The notes beneath the pieces are model-generated. The model saw nothing but the letters and a program-made list of their open reading frames with translations. It was not told the DNA's origin and did no database searches. From Phycisphaerae bacterium (GTDB lineage: Bacteria > Planctomycetota > Phycisphaerae > UBA1845), in the NCBI GenBank assembly GCA_024102815.1, contig JAGFJJ010000007.1, positions 1 to 64,000 on the forward strand: 64,000 nucleotides of DNA. The letters are read 5' to 3'. Of this stretch, positions 24,078-34,134 are shown piece after piece. Each line of letters starts with the position of its first letter. Position 1 is the stretch's first letter. The position numbers and the translations under genes are program-made.

Positions 24078-26120
24078 ATGCGTATTGCTCTGCTCATCGT
24101 CTCTGTGTTCCTGGCTTCTGCGTTTACGCCGGCGAGGGCGGGAGATACACACCCGTTCTCCGTTCATGACATGGTCGCCATGCAGCGGATTTCCGATCAC
24201 CAGGTCTCTCCCGACGGTCGCCACGTCGCGTTCGTGCTCCGCACGACCGACCTCGAAGCCAACCGAGGCCGGCCCGACATCTGGCTGGTGGACGTGGATG
24301 GGACCAATCTCCGGCAACTCACCACCGATCCCGAAAGTGACTGGAACCCGCGCTGGTCTCCGGACGGCGCGGACATCTATTTCCTTTCGACCCGATCGGG
24401 TTCGGCCCAAGTCCACCGGATTCCTCTGGCGGGTGGTGAAGCGCGACAGATCACCAGTCTTCCGCTCGATGTGGGGATGGTCGCCGCATCACCCAACGGA
24501 AACCAACTGGCTATTTCTCTCGATGTCTACCCGGGGTTGTCCGTCAAGGAAACCGTCGCGCGACGCGACGAGATTACCTCGCGCAAGGCCACGGGGCGCG
24601 TCTACGATCAACTCTTCATTCGTCACTGGGACGAATGGAAGGATGGCCGTCGTTCGCATGTCTTCGTCATTCCCACTGACGGCAGCGGCGAACCGATGGA
24701 CATCATGAAAGACATGAACGCCGACTGCCCGACCAAACCCTTCGGCGGCCCGGAGGACATGACCTTCACACCCGACGGCAAGTCGGTCGTTTTTTCCGCC
24801 CGCGACGTCGGCCGCACGGAGGCTTGGTCCACGGATTTCGACCTGTACGTCGCTCCGATCGACGGCTCGGCCGCGCCGCGCTGTCTCACCACTGATAACG
24901 AAGCCGTCGACACACAACCCGTGTTCTCTCCCGACGGCAAGACACTCGCTTACCTCGCCATGACGCGTCCGGGCTATGAAGCCGATCGCTTGCGTATCGT
25001 CCTGATGTCCTGGCCAGACGGTGCGAAACGCACGCTCACGGAGGACTGGGACCATTCTCCGCGATCGATCGCCTGGTCATCCGACAGCAAGGACATCTAT
25101 GCCACCGCCGACCACCTCGGTCAGCATGCCCTGTTTGCCATCGATGCAAAGACGGGCGCTGCCCGCACGATCGTCGGGGAAGGCTCCGTCTACGGCGTCG
25201 CCTCCGCCGGGGATCGCATCGTATACGGGTTGCATCACTTGCGCTCGCCGGTGGAGCTGTACACCGTCCGCGGTGACGGCTCGGGCGTGAAGAAAATTAC
25301 GGACATCAATGCGGAGCGGCTCGCGGCAGCGCGCATGGGCGAGCCGGAGCAGTTCACGTTCAAGGGCTGGAACGACGAGACCGTCTACGCCTACATCGTA
25401 AAGCCGGTGGACTTCGATCCCGGCCGGAAGTACCCGGTCGCCTTTCTGATTCACGGCGGACCGCAGGGATCATTCGGCAACGACTTCCACTATCGTTGGA
25501 ACCCGCAGGCCTACGCCGGGGCCGGGTACGCCGCCGTCATGGTCGACTTCCACGGCTCGACCGGGTACGGCCAGGCCTTCTGCGACTCCATTCGCGGTGA
25601 CTGGGGTGGCAAGCCGCTCGTTGATCTTCAAAAGGGCCTCGATGCGGCGCTGAAGAAGTACAATTGGATGGACGCCGATCGCGTTTCGGCGCTAGGCGCA
25701 TCGTATGGCGGCTACATGATCAACTGGATCGCAGGCAACTGGCCGGATCGCTTCCGCTGCCTCGTCAGCCACGACGGCAATCTCGACGAGCGATTCGCCT
25801 ACTACGACACTGAAGAGCTATGGTTCCCCGAGTGGGACCACATGGGCACCCCTTGGGACAATCCGGAGGGCTATAAGAAGCATAACCCGATCAACTTCGT
25901 CAAGAACTGGCAGACGCCCATGCTGGTCATTCACGGCGCCCGGGATTTCCGCGTGGTCGAGACGCAGGGCACGGCCACGTTCACGGCCCTCCAGCGCCGC
26001 GGCATCCCCAGCAAGTTCCTCTACTTCCCCGACGAAAACCACTGGGTCCTCAAACCGGCCAACAGCATCCTCTGGCACGAGACGGTGCTGGGCTGGCTGG
26101 ATGAATGGACGAAGAAATAG
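24078..26120 (+). CDS. Secreted S9 family peptidase (dipeptidyl aminopeptidase/acylaminoacyl-like)
   Basis: This is a prolyl-oligopeptidase-family serine peptidase of 680 residues. From the ATG at 24078 it begins with a signal peptide (MRIALLIVSVFLASAFTPARA). A TolB/beta-propeller part follows, with repeated SPDG segments (QVSPDGRHVAF, RWSPDGADIYF, FSPDGKTLAYL). The C-terminal alpha/beta-hydrolase domain carries the triad Ser542 (GASYGGY), Asp623 (GARDFRV) and His655 (DENHW). It likely trims peptides in the periplasm. An earlier in-frame start would bury the signal peptide. Confidence 0.94.
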   Translation: MRIALLIVSVFLASAFTPARAGDTHPFSVHDMVAMQRISDHQVSPDGRHVAFVLRTTDLEANRGRPDIWLVDVDGTNLRQLTTDPESDWNPRWSPDGADIYFLSTRSGSAQVHRIPLAGGEARQITSLPLDVGMVAASPNGNQLAISLDVYPGLSVKETVARRDEITSRKATGRVYDQLFIRHWDEWKDGRRSHVFVIPTDGSGEPMDIMKDMNADCPTKPFGGPEDMTFTPDGKSVVFSARDVGRTEAWSTDFDLYVAPIDGSAAPRCLTTDNEAVDTQPVFSPDGKTLAYLAMTRPGYEADRLRIVLMSWPDGAKRTLTEDWDHSPRSIAWSSDSKDIYATADHLGQHALFAIDAKTGAARTIVGEGSVYGVASAGDRIVYGLHHLRSPVELYTVRGDGSGVKKITDINAERLAAARMGEPEQFTFKGWNDETVYAYIVKPVDFDPGRKYPVAFLIHGGPQGSFGNDFHYRWNPQAYAGAGYAAVMVDFHGSTGYGQAFCDSIRGDWGGKPLVDLQKGLDAALKKYNWMDADRVSALGASYGGYMINWIAGNWPDRFRCLVSHDGNLDERFAYYDTEELWFPEWDHMGTPWDNPEGYKKHNPINFVKNWQTPMLVIHGARDFRVVETQGTATFTALQRRGIPSKFLYFPDENHWVLKPANSILWHETVLGWLDEWTKK

Positions 26121-26231
26121 GCGGAAGCGCGGCCGAGTCCGGAACAGCAACTTGTCCTTCCGCGCGTTCTGCGGCTAAACTGCCTGCGCTGGAAATGCGC
26201 AGCCACTTCAACCAAAGGCCGGAGACATGTC

Positions 26232-28823
26232 GTGTCAACGCAACACCCACGGGACGAGACCCAATCCCTGCGCCCCGACATTGCTTCAGCAGATGCAACG
26301 CTGAGCCTTCCTCAGGGGAACAGTCTCCCCAGCGCGCTCCCCGCGCAGATTGGCCAGTACCGCATCGTCCGGGCGATCGCCTCGGGCGGGATGGGCACGG
26401 TCTACGAGGCCGAGCAGCAGAGCCCCAAGCGGACCGTGGCCCTCAAGGTCATCCGTCACGGGCTGACCACGCCCGCATTGTTGCGACGTTTCGAGCTCGA
26501 ATCGCAGGTCCTTGGGCGTTTGCAGCATCCCGGCATCGCCCAGATCTACGAGGCCGGATTCGCGGAGACCGAGTCCGGCACGCAGCCGTTTTTCGCCATG
26601 GAGTACGTTCGCGGGGAAGACCTGCGGAAGTACGTCAACCGCACCAACCTCAGCACTCGCCAGCGGCTCGACCTCATCGCCCGCATCTGCGACGCCGTCC
26701 ACCACGCGCACCAGAAGGGCGTGATCCACCGCGATCTCAAGCCCGGCAACATCCTCGTGGATGCTTCAGGGCAGCCGAAGATCCTCGACTTCGGCGTGGC
26801 TCGGGCCACCGACTCGGACATGCAGGTCACGACCATGCAGACCGATGTCGGGCAGCTCATCGGCACAATTCAATACATGTCCCCCGAGCAGGTCGCGGCC
26901 GATCCCAACCAGCTCGACACCCGCAGCGACGTCTACTCGCTCGGCGTGATCGCCTTCGAGATCCTCACCGGCCGGCCGCCGTATGACCTCAAGAACAAGA
27001 TGATCCACGAGGCGGCACGGATCATCCGCGAGGAAGAACTGACCCGCCTGAGCACCTTCAACCGCACGCTGCGCGGCGACGTCGAGACCATCGTCGGCAG
27101 GGCTCTCGAAAAGGAGAAGGAACGCCGCTACCCCTCGGCCGCGGGCCTGGCGGAAGACATCCGCCGCTACCTCGCCGATGAACCCATCCTCGCGAGGCCG
27201 CCCAGCGCCATCTACCAGCTCCAGAAATTCGCCAAGCGGAACAAAGCTCTGGCGACCGGTCTGGCCATCGCCATGGCCGCCCTGCTGGTGGGCATGTTTA
27301 CGAGCACCGCACTCTACCTCCGCGCCGAGAACGCCCGCCGAAGCGAGCAGGAACAGCGCGAACGCGCTGAGAAAACGGCCAAGGAGCTCGAGGTAGTCAC
27401 CGAGTTTCAACAGTCCATGCTGACCGGCATCGACGCCGAAGCGATGGGTCGCCGGATCGTCAATGCCCAGCGTGCCGAGATTCGCACGTCGATGGAAAAT
27501 GAGCGCGCCGATGCGGCACAAATCGAAGCGGCCCTCGCTTCGTTTGACAAGTCTGTCAAAGGGATGAACGCAACAGACTTGGCCCTGAAGGTTGTAGATG
27601 AGAACGTTCTGGCCCGGGCAGTGGAAACCATCGACGAACAGTTCGCCGAACAGCCGATTACCCGTGCCTCCCTGCAACAAGTGGTCGCGGATACCTATCA
27701 GTTTCTCGGCCTTCATGATCCCGCCATACCCTTACAGGAGGCAGCCCTGCACACCCGTCGACGGGAGCTTGGCGACCGTCATCCGGACACGCTGACCTCG
27801 GTCAGCGCCTTGGGCGCCCTGCTCAAAGCGATGGGCAAACTTGACGAAGCCGAGACGTATCACCGGGAGGCGATGGTAGGCCGGCGCCGGACACTCGGCG
27901 AAGGCCATCCTAGCACGATCACTTCCATAACAAATATGGGCTCTCTGCTAAGCCAGATGGGCAAGTACTCGGAAGCTGAGCCGTACTACAAGGAGGCCCT
28001 GGAGGCTAGCCGCCATGTGCTGGGCAACGATCATCCAAGGACGCTTCTTTCGATCAACAACATGGGAAGCCTCCTGTTTCGTATGGGCAAGTACACTGAG
28101 GCCGAGCCGCTCTTGCGCGAAGCTGTTGAAGGAAGGCGCCGCGTACTGGGCAACGACCACCCACACACCATGATTTCGATCAACAACCTGGGTGGGCTAC
28201 TCGCCAGGATGGGCAAGTTCGCCGAGGCCGAACCATACTTGCAGGAGACACTCGATGGCAGCCGCCGGGAGCTTGGCGACTATCACCCGAGCACACTGAC
28301 TCTGGTCAATAATATGGGCTTCCTTTTCAAGAGGATGGGGCGGCTCGCCGATGCGGAGCTCTATTTCCGCAAGGCGCTGGAAGGCCGCCGACAGACCCTT
28401 GGCGATGCCCATCCAAGTACGCTTAACACGGTTAACAACATGGGCGCCCTGCTCAGCCAAATGGGCAAGGACAGTCAGGCCGAGCCGTACTACCGCGAGG
28501 CGCTGGACGGGTTTCGCCGTGTGCTTGGTGATGACCATCCGCAGACGCTGGAATCGACCACCAGCATGGCTACCTGGCTCACTAAAATGACCCGGTTTGC
28601 CGAGGCAGAGCCCCTCCTCCGCGAGGCGCTAAACCACTGCCGCCGGAAGTATGGAGACGACAACCCCCGCACGACAGAGGTCGTCAACCACTTAATCATG
28701 CTCTACGACGCCTGGCACGCCGCCGAGCCGGACCAAGGCTACGACGCCGAGGCCGCCGAGTGGCGGGCCAAACTGGAAGAGGTGGAAGCGAGTACAGACT
28801 CCGAATCAACTGAGGAGCCGTAA
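26232..28823 (+). CDS. Membrane Ser/Thr protein kinase with C-terminal TPR repeats
   Basis: The 863-residue protein combines a PknB-type kinase with a TPR receptor-like part. The kinase domain (about 43-315) has the Gly-rich loop ASGGMGTVYEA, Lys72, HRDLKPGN with Asp168, and DFG with Asp187, so it should be active. One transmembrane helix lies at about 339-363, followed by a coiled-coil-like stretch. From about 495 to 830 there are eight or so 42-residue TPR units of the kinesin-light-chain type, with recurring MGKxxEAEPYYxEAL and LGxDHPxTLxSxNNMG. A GTG start at 26232 is used. The architecture is common in planctomycetes; substrate and ligand are unknown. Confidence 0.93.
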   Translation: MSTQHPRDETQSLRPDIASADATLSLPQGNSLPSALPAQIGQYRIVRAIASGGMGTVYEAEQQSPKRTVALKVIRHGLTTPALLRRFELESQVLGRLQHPGIAQIYEAGFAETESGTQPFFAMEYVRGEDLRKYVNRTNLSTRQRLDLIARICDAVHHAHQKGVIHRDLKPGNILVDASGQPKILDFGVARATDSDMQVTTMQTDVGQLIGTIQYMSPEQVAADPNQLDTRSDVYSLGVIAFEILTGRPPYDLKNKMIHEAARIIREEELTRLSTFNRTLRGDVETIVGRALEKEKERRYPSAAGLAEDIRRYLADEPILARPPSAIYQLQKFAKRNKALATGLAIAMAALLVGMFTSTALYLRAENARRSEQEQRERAEKTAKELEVVTEFQQSMLTGIDAEAMGRRIVNAQRAEIRTSMENERADAAQIEAALASFDKSVKGMNATDLALKVVDENVLARAVETIDEQFAEQPITRASLQQVVADTYQFLGLHDPAIPLQEAALHTRRRELGDRHPDTLTSVSALGALLKAMGKLDEAETYHREAMVGRRRTLGEGHPSTITSITNMGSLLSQMGKYSEAEPYYKEALEASRHVLGNDHPRTLLSINNMGSLLFRMGKYTEAEPLLREAVEGRRRVLGNDHPHTMISINNLGGLLARMGKFAEAEPYLQETLDGSRRELGDYHPSTLTLVNNMGFLFKRMGRLADAELYFRKALEGRRQTLGDAHPSTLNTVNNMGALLSQMGKDSQAEPYYREALDGFRRVLGDDHPQTLESTTSMATWLTKMTRFAEAEPLLREALNHCRRKYGDDNPRTTEVVNHLIMLYDAWHAAEPDQGYDAEAAEWRAKLEEVEASTDSESTEEP

Positions 28824-28871
28824 CGTAGTCTCCGCGCCAGCGGATCAGCTTTGACGAAATGGCCGACCCCG

Positions 28872-29642
28872 CTACGGCGTCTGCCCGTACCTCTTGCGGA
28901 GCACGTCGCGCAGGCGGGCGGCTTCCTCGAAGTGTTCCATATCCAGCGCCTGGCGCAGGGCGCGCCGCGTCGCCAGCAGGGAATCTTCGGGAATCTGGTC
29001 GGCCAGTTCCTTGACGAGGTTGCGCAGCATGCGCAGTTCCTCGCTCTTGCGCATCGCCTCGTCGTCGCCGCGCTCTTCGTAATGGGCCTGGATGTTGAGG
29101 ATACCGCGTTTGACGTGGGCGAGAGCGCTGGTCGGCTCGCCTTCCTGGAGGGCCTGATAGGCCTGAGCCCGGGCATTCATCATCATCACATAAGGCCGGT
29201 ACCGTTCGAGGCACTCGCGGTCGTCGCGTTCCGCCCCGTAGTCCCGGCAGAGGTCGAATATGCACAGCGTATGCGCCGTGTCGCGGGCCACGGACTCGAA
29301 CTCCTCGAGCACGAACAGCGCCACGTAGCGCCGGTAATAGACCGACGCCTCGTCGCGCAGGGCGCGACACTCGCGCGTGGACAATTCAAACTCACCCTGC
29401 CCATTGCCGTTGCCGTTTTCGCTCTCCTTGGGAAGTCGCCGCAGGTGGTAATCCACCAGCGACGGACAACCGTGGGGACGAACGCCGTCCGGCCGGCCCT
29501 CCGCCTCCATCTGGAGGACGCCGAGCTCGACGCGCATCTGGATGCGAATCTCCCCGTCCGCGCCGAGGATCTTCCGCACGGAGATCTGGTCCGGGTCGTA
29601 GGGCCATTCGCGCAGCGTGGTTTTCAGGTCGACGTACGACAT
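28872..29642 (-). CDS. UVR (UvrB/UvrC) motif protein of unknown function
   Basis: The 256-residue protein ends with a UVR helix pair, LRQALDMEHFEEAARLRDVL, the motif that mediates UvrB-UvrC contact and also occurs in McsA and Clp proteins. The rest is helical with no recognised enzyme domain. Residues 75-84 form a short Asn-Gly linker (ESENGNGNGQGE). An upstream tetratricopeptide-like part (ARAQAYQALQEGEPTSALAH) precedes the UVR motif. The start is the ATG at 29642. It converges on the kinase-TPR gene, 48 bases away. Confidence 0.7.
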   Translation of the reverse strand: MSYVDLKTTLREWPYDPDQISVRKILGADGEIRIQMRVELGVLQMEAEGRPDGVRPHGCPSLVDYHLRRLPKESENGNGNGQGEFELSTRECRALRDEASVYYRRYVALFVLEEFESVARDTAHTLCIFDLCRDYGAERDDRECLERYRPYVMMMNARAQAYQALQEGEPTSALAHVKRGILNIQAHYEERGDDEAMRKSEELRMLRNLVKELADQIPEDSLLATRRALRQALDMEHFEEAARLRDVLRKRYGQTP

Positions 29643-29929
29643 AGCATCGGGCCATTGGGGGGAATTCGAAGCTCGGACCCTGGGGCAGGCCGTCGCTCCT
29701 TACCCGATGGAGTTTACGATTCCGATGCGCTCGCTCGTCGCCGGGGAGTTCCCGCAGACCGCGCGGATTCGACCCCGATAATCACGCCGCGCGAATCGCT
29801 CCGCGGGTGGTCGTATGCGCAGCGTTCGCGCCGTCCGATAACGCGATTGGTGGTCCGTGGATTGGCGGTGGTGTGGTGAGAGACAAGAGGCGGGGGGCGG
29901 CGCTGTTCGGTCGCCATGAATCCGGCGTG

Positions 29930-30211
29930 TTAGCCGAGGACGTTCAGCAGTTTCTCGGCGGTGCCGTTGATGCGCTCCGGTGTTTCGTAGGTGCCGGCCT
30001 GGATGGACTCGCGAATGGCGTTGACCCGCGCCTGCCGGAAAGTGGACTTGTCGAGCGATTCGGCAAGCTCGCGTCCGGCACTGGAGATTTCGACGCGATC
30101 ACCGGACGCTTCGGATGGCGAAGCGGTTCCGCGGGCTTCCGGCGGCAAGTGCCGCATGGGATACGTCGGCGGAGGAAGGAAGCTCAAACTGTTGCTCACG
30201 ATCTCGTACAT
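29930..30211 (-). CDS. flgM: FlgM-like anti-sigma-28 factor
   Basis: FlgM holds the flagellar sigma factor inactive until the hook is complete and it is exported. The 93-residue protein has a Pro-rich unstructured N-terminus, then SGDRVEISSAGRELAESL, matching the DxVxISxxA segment at the core of FlgM. It ends with the helical pair VNAIRESIQAGTYETPERIN and TAEKLLNVL, which corresponds to the FlgM RxxxIxxGxY motif and closing helix. It suggests a flagellated cell, but no other flagellar gene is in the window. Confidence 0.78.
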   Translation of the reverse strand: MYEIVSNSLSFLPPPTYPMRHLPPEARGTASPSEASGDRVEISSAGRELAESLDKSTFRQARVNAIRESIQAGTYETPERINGTAEKLLNVLG

Positions 30212-30718
30212 GGCTCCGGTCCTTAGATTCTCACAACGATGACGCTGTCCGGTAATTCAGCCCCGACCGCCCCTTCATTGCTTGCCTGCGCGCGAAAAAA
30301 GCGAGCGGTCGAATCCGCCCCCCGTGGTTCATCCTCCGTGAATCGTGGGGTGGTTTAACGGCTGACAGCACTGGCAAGCCGCCCGATCCTCCGGCAGAGT
30401 GCCAAGCCTTGAAGTTATCAGTCGTAGTATCGTCCCGGTGGTGTTCGGCGCTTGAAGGATTATGCCTCCGCCCGACAAAAACTCACAGCACCCACAAGAT
30501 GTACGAGAAGGGTAACAATTGCTTCACAATATCTCGCGTCATATCTGACGGACCTCTGACATTCGAAGCCTGTCAGAAAACCAACACTCAAATAAATGAA
30601 GCGTAATTAGGGCCGATAATAACCGCCGTTTCCGCGCTGGGAGTGCCGACGACTTCCGGCGCGCATACGGTTGAGGACGGCCGGTAACGCGCGCCGTTCG
30701 CTTCGAAACCGCACACCA
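30212..30718. other. Intergenic region of lower GC
   Basis: I see no supported gene. The stretch 30400-30615 is visibly richer in A and T than the surrounding sequence and carries a 65-codon plus-strand frame at 30409 with no family-like features or ribosome binding site. The flgM promoter should lie just upstream of 30211. Confidence 0.4.
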
Positions 30719-31906
30719 TCATTGGCTGGCATCATCGGCCTGGAGTGTCACTTTGGTTGTTTCCGAGCGCCCGTCGCGAACGTAGGTAACGGTCACTTCG
30801 TCACCGATCTCGTGGCGCTCCAGCGCGTCATACAGATCGTCCATCGTGCGGATGACCCGGTCATCGATCTTGGTGATGACATCACCGAGTTGAGCGATGC
30901 GGCCGCGCCGGTTGACGACGGTTCCGCGCAATCCGGCCTTGTCGGCCGCGGAACCCTTGGGAACGCTGGCGACGAACGGCCCCGGAAGGTCGAGTCGCCG
31001 GGAAAGCCAGTCGCCGGCGAGCTCCACGCCCAAGGCCGGTCGGATCACCCGGCCGTAACGGATCAACTGCGGAACAATACGATTGACCGTATCCACCGGG
31101 ACCGCAAATCCCACTCCGGCGCTCGCGCCCGACGGACTGGCGATCTGCGTATTCACGCCGATCAGGCGCCCGTGGCTGTCCAGCAGCGGCCCGCCGGAAT
31201 TGCCGGGATTGATGGCCGCGTCCGTCTGAATCACGTCGTGGATCTTTCGACCCTCGAGAATCATCGAATCGATTTCGCGGTTCAGCGCGCTGACGATGCC
31301 CGTGGTCAGCGTCTGGTCCCACCCGAACGGATTGCCAATGGCGAAGACCTTCTGGCCAACCTGCAAGTCGTTCGACATTCCCACCTTGATGGGCGTCAGC
31401 TTCTCCCCGGGAGCGTCGATCTTCACGACCGCGATATCCTTGTCGCGCTCGAATCCGACGACCTTTGCCGACCAGGTGGACTGATCGGCCAGCCGCACCT
31501 CCAGTTCTTCAGCGCCGGCGATCACGTGGAAGTTGGTCACGACGTAACCGTTCTCGTCCCAGATGAAACCCGAACCCGTTCCCTGAGGAATGCGGAAGAC
31601 GTCGAAGCTGAACATCGGCCGGACATAATCGATGTTCGATATGTACACGACGGATGGTGACGCCTCGCGGAACAGGTTGATGTTAGCCTGCTCTTCCGGG
31701 AAAAGATCACCGCGCGGAGCGATGGGGCGAGGCTCGGCCGTGGCAGAGTGGACCCGCGAGCCGCGCAGTTGCCCGAGGACGGACCACGCCGCGAGAAAAA
31801 CGAGTACCCAGACGCCGATCATCGTCCCCCACGTCGGACCTCTGCGAATCGACTCCGAACGAAATGTCACAGCCGATCGCTCCTGGTCTTGGGGCGTATT
31901 GGTCAT
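30719..31906 (-). CDS. HtrA/DegP-like periplasmic serine protease, membrane anchored
   Basis: The 395-residue protein starts at the ATG at 31906, which has GGGAGATG upstream. A signal anchor (MIGVWVLVFLAAWSVLGQL) is followed by a trypsin-like domain with the triad His127 (TNFHVIAG), Asp157 (DKDIAVVKID) and Ser237 (NPGNSGGPLL). One C-terminal PDZ domain follows (ALGVELAGDWLSRRLDLPG onward, with GSAADKAGLRG). One PDZ makes it DegS/HtrA-like, not DegP with two. It would degrade or sense misfolded envelope proteins. It diverges from the MscS gene. Confidence 0.94.
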   Translation of the reverse strand: MTNTPQDQERSAVTFRSESIRRGPTWGTMIGVWVLVFLAAWSVLGQLRGSRVHSATAEPRPIAPRGDLFPEEQANINLFREASPSVVYISNIDYVRPMFSFDVFRIPQGTGSGFIWDENGYVVTNFHVIAGAEELEVRLADQSTWSAKVVGFERDKDIAVVKIDAPGEKLTPIKVGMSNDLQVGQKVFAIGNPFGWDQTLTTGIVSALNREIDSMILEGRKIHDVIQTDAAINPGNSGGPLLDSHGRLIGVNTQIASPSGASAGVGFAVPVDTVNRIVPQLIRYGRVIRPALGVELAGDWLSRRLDLPGPFVASVPKGSAADKAGLRGTVVNRRGRIAQLGDVITKIDDRVIRTMDDLYDALERHEIGDEVTVTYVRDGRSETTKVTLQADDASQ

Positions 31907-32130
31907 CGGTACATCTCCCGTTCGTTTGCGAAGCCGTCCGTTGGATGCTCGCCCAAATCGTTCAAACCAACCTATCCGACTTCTTTGCGTATTCCACCCG
32001 GAGCAGCAAGTTCCAACAAGAAGGACGAAGCCCTTTCCGATTCGACGTCGTTCCCGCTCGTCGAATTGAACCCGCTCCGCTCTCCCTATACCATGCCGCC
32101 CGGATAACACGTTTGTAAGGAGATGTATCA

Positions 32131-33012
32131 ATGTTCCCCATGTTCCTGGCCCAGGAAGCGGCGACCGGTGAAGCGGCGAAGAGTCCACTCCAGAATCCCA
32201 CGCTCGACGGGTTGCGCGAATACGGCATTTACCTGCTCGAGGCGTACGGACCCAAGGTCCTTCAGGCCTTGGCTGTACTGATCGTCGGTTGGATCGCCTC
32301 CCGCATCATCCGCGGAGCGGTACGCCGCCTCATGGTCCGCGCAAAAGTGGATGCCACGCTCACGGGCTTTATCGCCCACCTCGCTTACATGTTGCTCCTC
32401 GCTCTGGTTGTGGTCACGGCGCTTCAGCAACTCGGCGTTCAGTCCACGTCCTTTGTCGCGATCATCGGCGCGGCCGGTCTGGCGGTTGGTTTCGCCCTGC
32501 AAGGATCGCTGGCCAACTTCGCCGCCGGCGTCATGCTTATTTTCTTCCGACCCTTCCGCGTGGGCGACTACATCCAGGCCGGTGGCATCGGCGCCACGGT
32601 GGAGGAAATCCAGATCTTCGCCACGACTTTTCGAACGCCCGACAACGTCAGGGTCATTGTGCCCAACTCCAGCATCACCAACGGCGTGATCACGAATTAC
32701 TCGGCCAACCCTACGCGGCGCATTGACCTCGAGTTCGGCATCGGCTACGGCGATGACACGACCAAGGCCAAGGCCATCATCGAGGACATCCTCGCCAAGG
32801 ACGCCCGCATCCTGAAGGACCCCGCGCCGACGGTCGCCGTTGCCGCGCTGGCCGACAGCAGCGTGAACATCGTCTGCCGCCCATGGGTAAATTCGCCGGA
32901 ATACTGGGCGGTCCGATTCGACTTGCTGGAGACGGTCAAGCGGGCGTTTGACGACAACGGGATCACCATTCCGTTCCCGCAGCGCGACGTGCACGTGCAT
33001 CAGGTGGCATAA
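32131..33012 (+). CDS. mscS: Small-conductance mechanosensitive channel (MscS family)
   Basis: MscS channels open under membrane tension and release solutes on osmotic downshock. The 293-residue protein has three N-terminal membrane helices. The pore helix is rich in Gly and Ala (IIGAAGLAVGFALQGSLANFAAGVML), followed by the conserved PFRVGDYI at the start of the beta domain and the cytoplasmic vestibule (VIVPNSSITNGVITNYS). Length matches E. coli MscS. The ATG at 32131 follows TAAGGAGATG. Confidence 0.94.
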   Translation: MFPMFLAQEAATGEAAKSPLQNPTLDGLREYGIYLLEAYGPKVLQALAVLIVGWIASRIIRGAVRRLMVRAKVDATLTGFIAHLAYMLLLALVVVTALQQLGVQSTSFVAIIGAAGLAVGFALQGSLANFAAGVMLIFFRPFRVGDYIQAGGIGATVEEIQIFATTFRTPDNVRVIVPNSSITNGVITNYSANPTRRIDLEFGIGYGDDTTKAKAIIEDILAKDARILKDPAPTVAVAALADSSVNIVCRPWVNSPEYWAVRFDLLETVKRAFDDNGITIPFPQRDVHVHQVA

Positions 33013-33058
33013 TGATCCCGCTCGCGCGATAGGCGGTACTTGCGCGGCACGATAAGGC

Positions 33059-33448
33059 CTAATCAAGCATCGCGTCGGCTTCGATCTCGATGAGCCAGTC
33101 GGGGTCGATAAAGCCCGAAACCTGTGCGAAGGTGCTGGCAGGGCGAACGTCGCGGAAGAACTCGCCGTGAACCTGCCCGACTGCTTTCCAGTCCTCGATG
33201 CGCGTCAGCAGGATTCGTGTCCGGTAGACATGGCGCAAATCCGCGTCCAATTCCCGAAGGGCGCTTCCAATGATGTCCAGGCACCGTCGCGCCTGAATCA
33301 CCACGTCGCCCACGCCGACTGTTCGCCCTGCGGCATCGAGCGGGGCCGTTCCCGTAACAGCGATCATGTTCCCCGTACGGACAGCCCGGCAGATGCCGAA
33401 CGCCGCCTCATAGGGCGATCCCGTGAACACGTGCTTTCGATGGTCCAC
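33059..33448 (-). CDS. RidA/YjgF family protein
   Basis: RidA proteins are trimers that hydrolyse reactive enamine/imine intermediates from PLP enzymes. The 129-residue protein has the family core AVTGTAPLDAAGRTVGVGDV, a DVVIQARRCLDIIGSALREL helix, and a catalytic Arg candidate in VYRTRILLTRIEDW. The closing LIEIEADAM matches the usual VEIEaiA motif. It lies 12 bases downstream of the FHA gene on the same strand and probably shares its transcript. Confidence 0.9.
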   Translation of the reverse strand: MDHRKHVFTGSPYEAAFGICRAVRTGNMIAVTGTAPLDAAGRTVGVGDVVIQARRCLDIIGSALRELDADLRHVYRTRILLTRIEDWKAVGQVHGEFFRDVRPASTFAQVSGFIDPDWLIEIEADAMLD

Positions 33449-33460
33449 AGGAGTCTGCCT

Positions 33461-33838
33461 TCAGTCGACGGAAATGGTGCGCTGGTATCCCTGCCCGGGG
33501 CTCTTCCACGCCTCGAAAACCTTCATGGCGTCCTCGGCGTCATCGCTGGCATAAACAATGGCCGTGTCCCCAAGGGTGAGGATGTCGCGGTCGTTGAGCA
33601 GGGTCTCCTCGGTCAACTTCTGGCCGTTCAGGAGGACGCCGTTCTTGCTCTGGTAGTCGATCGCAAAATGGCGGCCTTGTCCGGCGTCGTGGCGGACTTG
33701 CAGGTGCATTCGCGAGAGCTTGGGATCGGTAATCTGAAACGTGCAGCGGGCATCCCGGCCGACCATGGCCAGGTTGCAGCCGGCCAGCGAGAACTTCTGA
33801 CCCTTACCCGGTCCGTCCGTCACGAAGAGCGTCGCCAT
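33461..33838 (-). CDS. Single-domain FHA protein
   Basis: FHA domains bind phosphothreonine peptides, usually downstream of Ser/Thr kinases. The 125-residue protein is almost only this fold: KFSLAGCNLAMVGRDARCTF, then DPKLSRMHLQVRHD with the phosphate-contacting Ser-Arg and His, and YQSKNGVLLNGQKL with the Asn-Gly pair. It may serve as an adaptor for kinases such as the one at 26232-28823; this is inference. The ATG at 33838 is the natural start. Confidence 0.93.
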   Translation of the reverse strand: MATLFVTDGPGKGQKFSLAGCNLAMVGRDARCTFQITDPKLSRMHLQVRHDAGQGRHFAIDYQSKNGVLLNGQKLTEETLLNDRDILTLGDTAIVYASDDAEDAMKVFEAWKSPGQGYQRTISVD

Positions 33839-33946
33839 GCCGGACTCCTCCCTCCCCCTTGTCCATGGCCTGGGCCAAGTCGCTCAGGCTGGAGCGGCAA
33901 GGCAACGATTTGGTGCGAGGCGGTCCCCCCGGCAGTCAGACCACAC

Positions 33947-34020
<74 letters not shown>

Positions 34021-34134
34021 AACCCGGACCCGCCGGGTTCAGCCGGGCGGGTCCGCACGAACCGCACATGATAGGCCCCCGTCCGGCGGGAGCAAGGGTC
34101 CGGCACCCAGATCGATGAGGAACACGCCCGTATC

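Noticed and set aside
30409-30606. 65-codon plus-strand frame in the flgM-htrA gap
   Set aside because: There is no ribosome binding site, no recognisable feature and an unusual composition; it is probably a chance frame in lower-GC DNA.
32066-32092. TTGAAC/TATACC pair as the mscS promoter
   Set aside because: The spacing of 15 bases is too short for a confident sigma-70 promoter.
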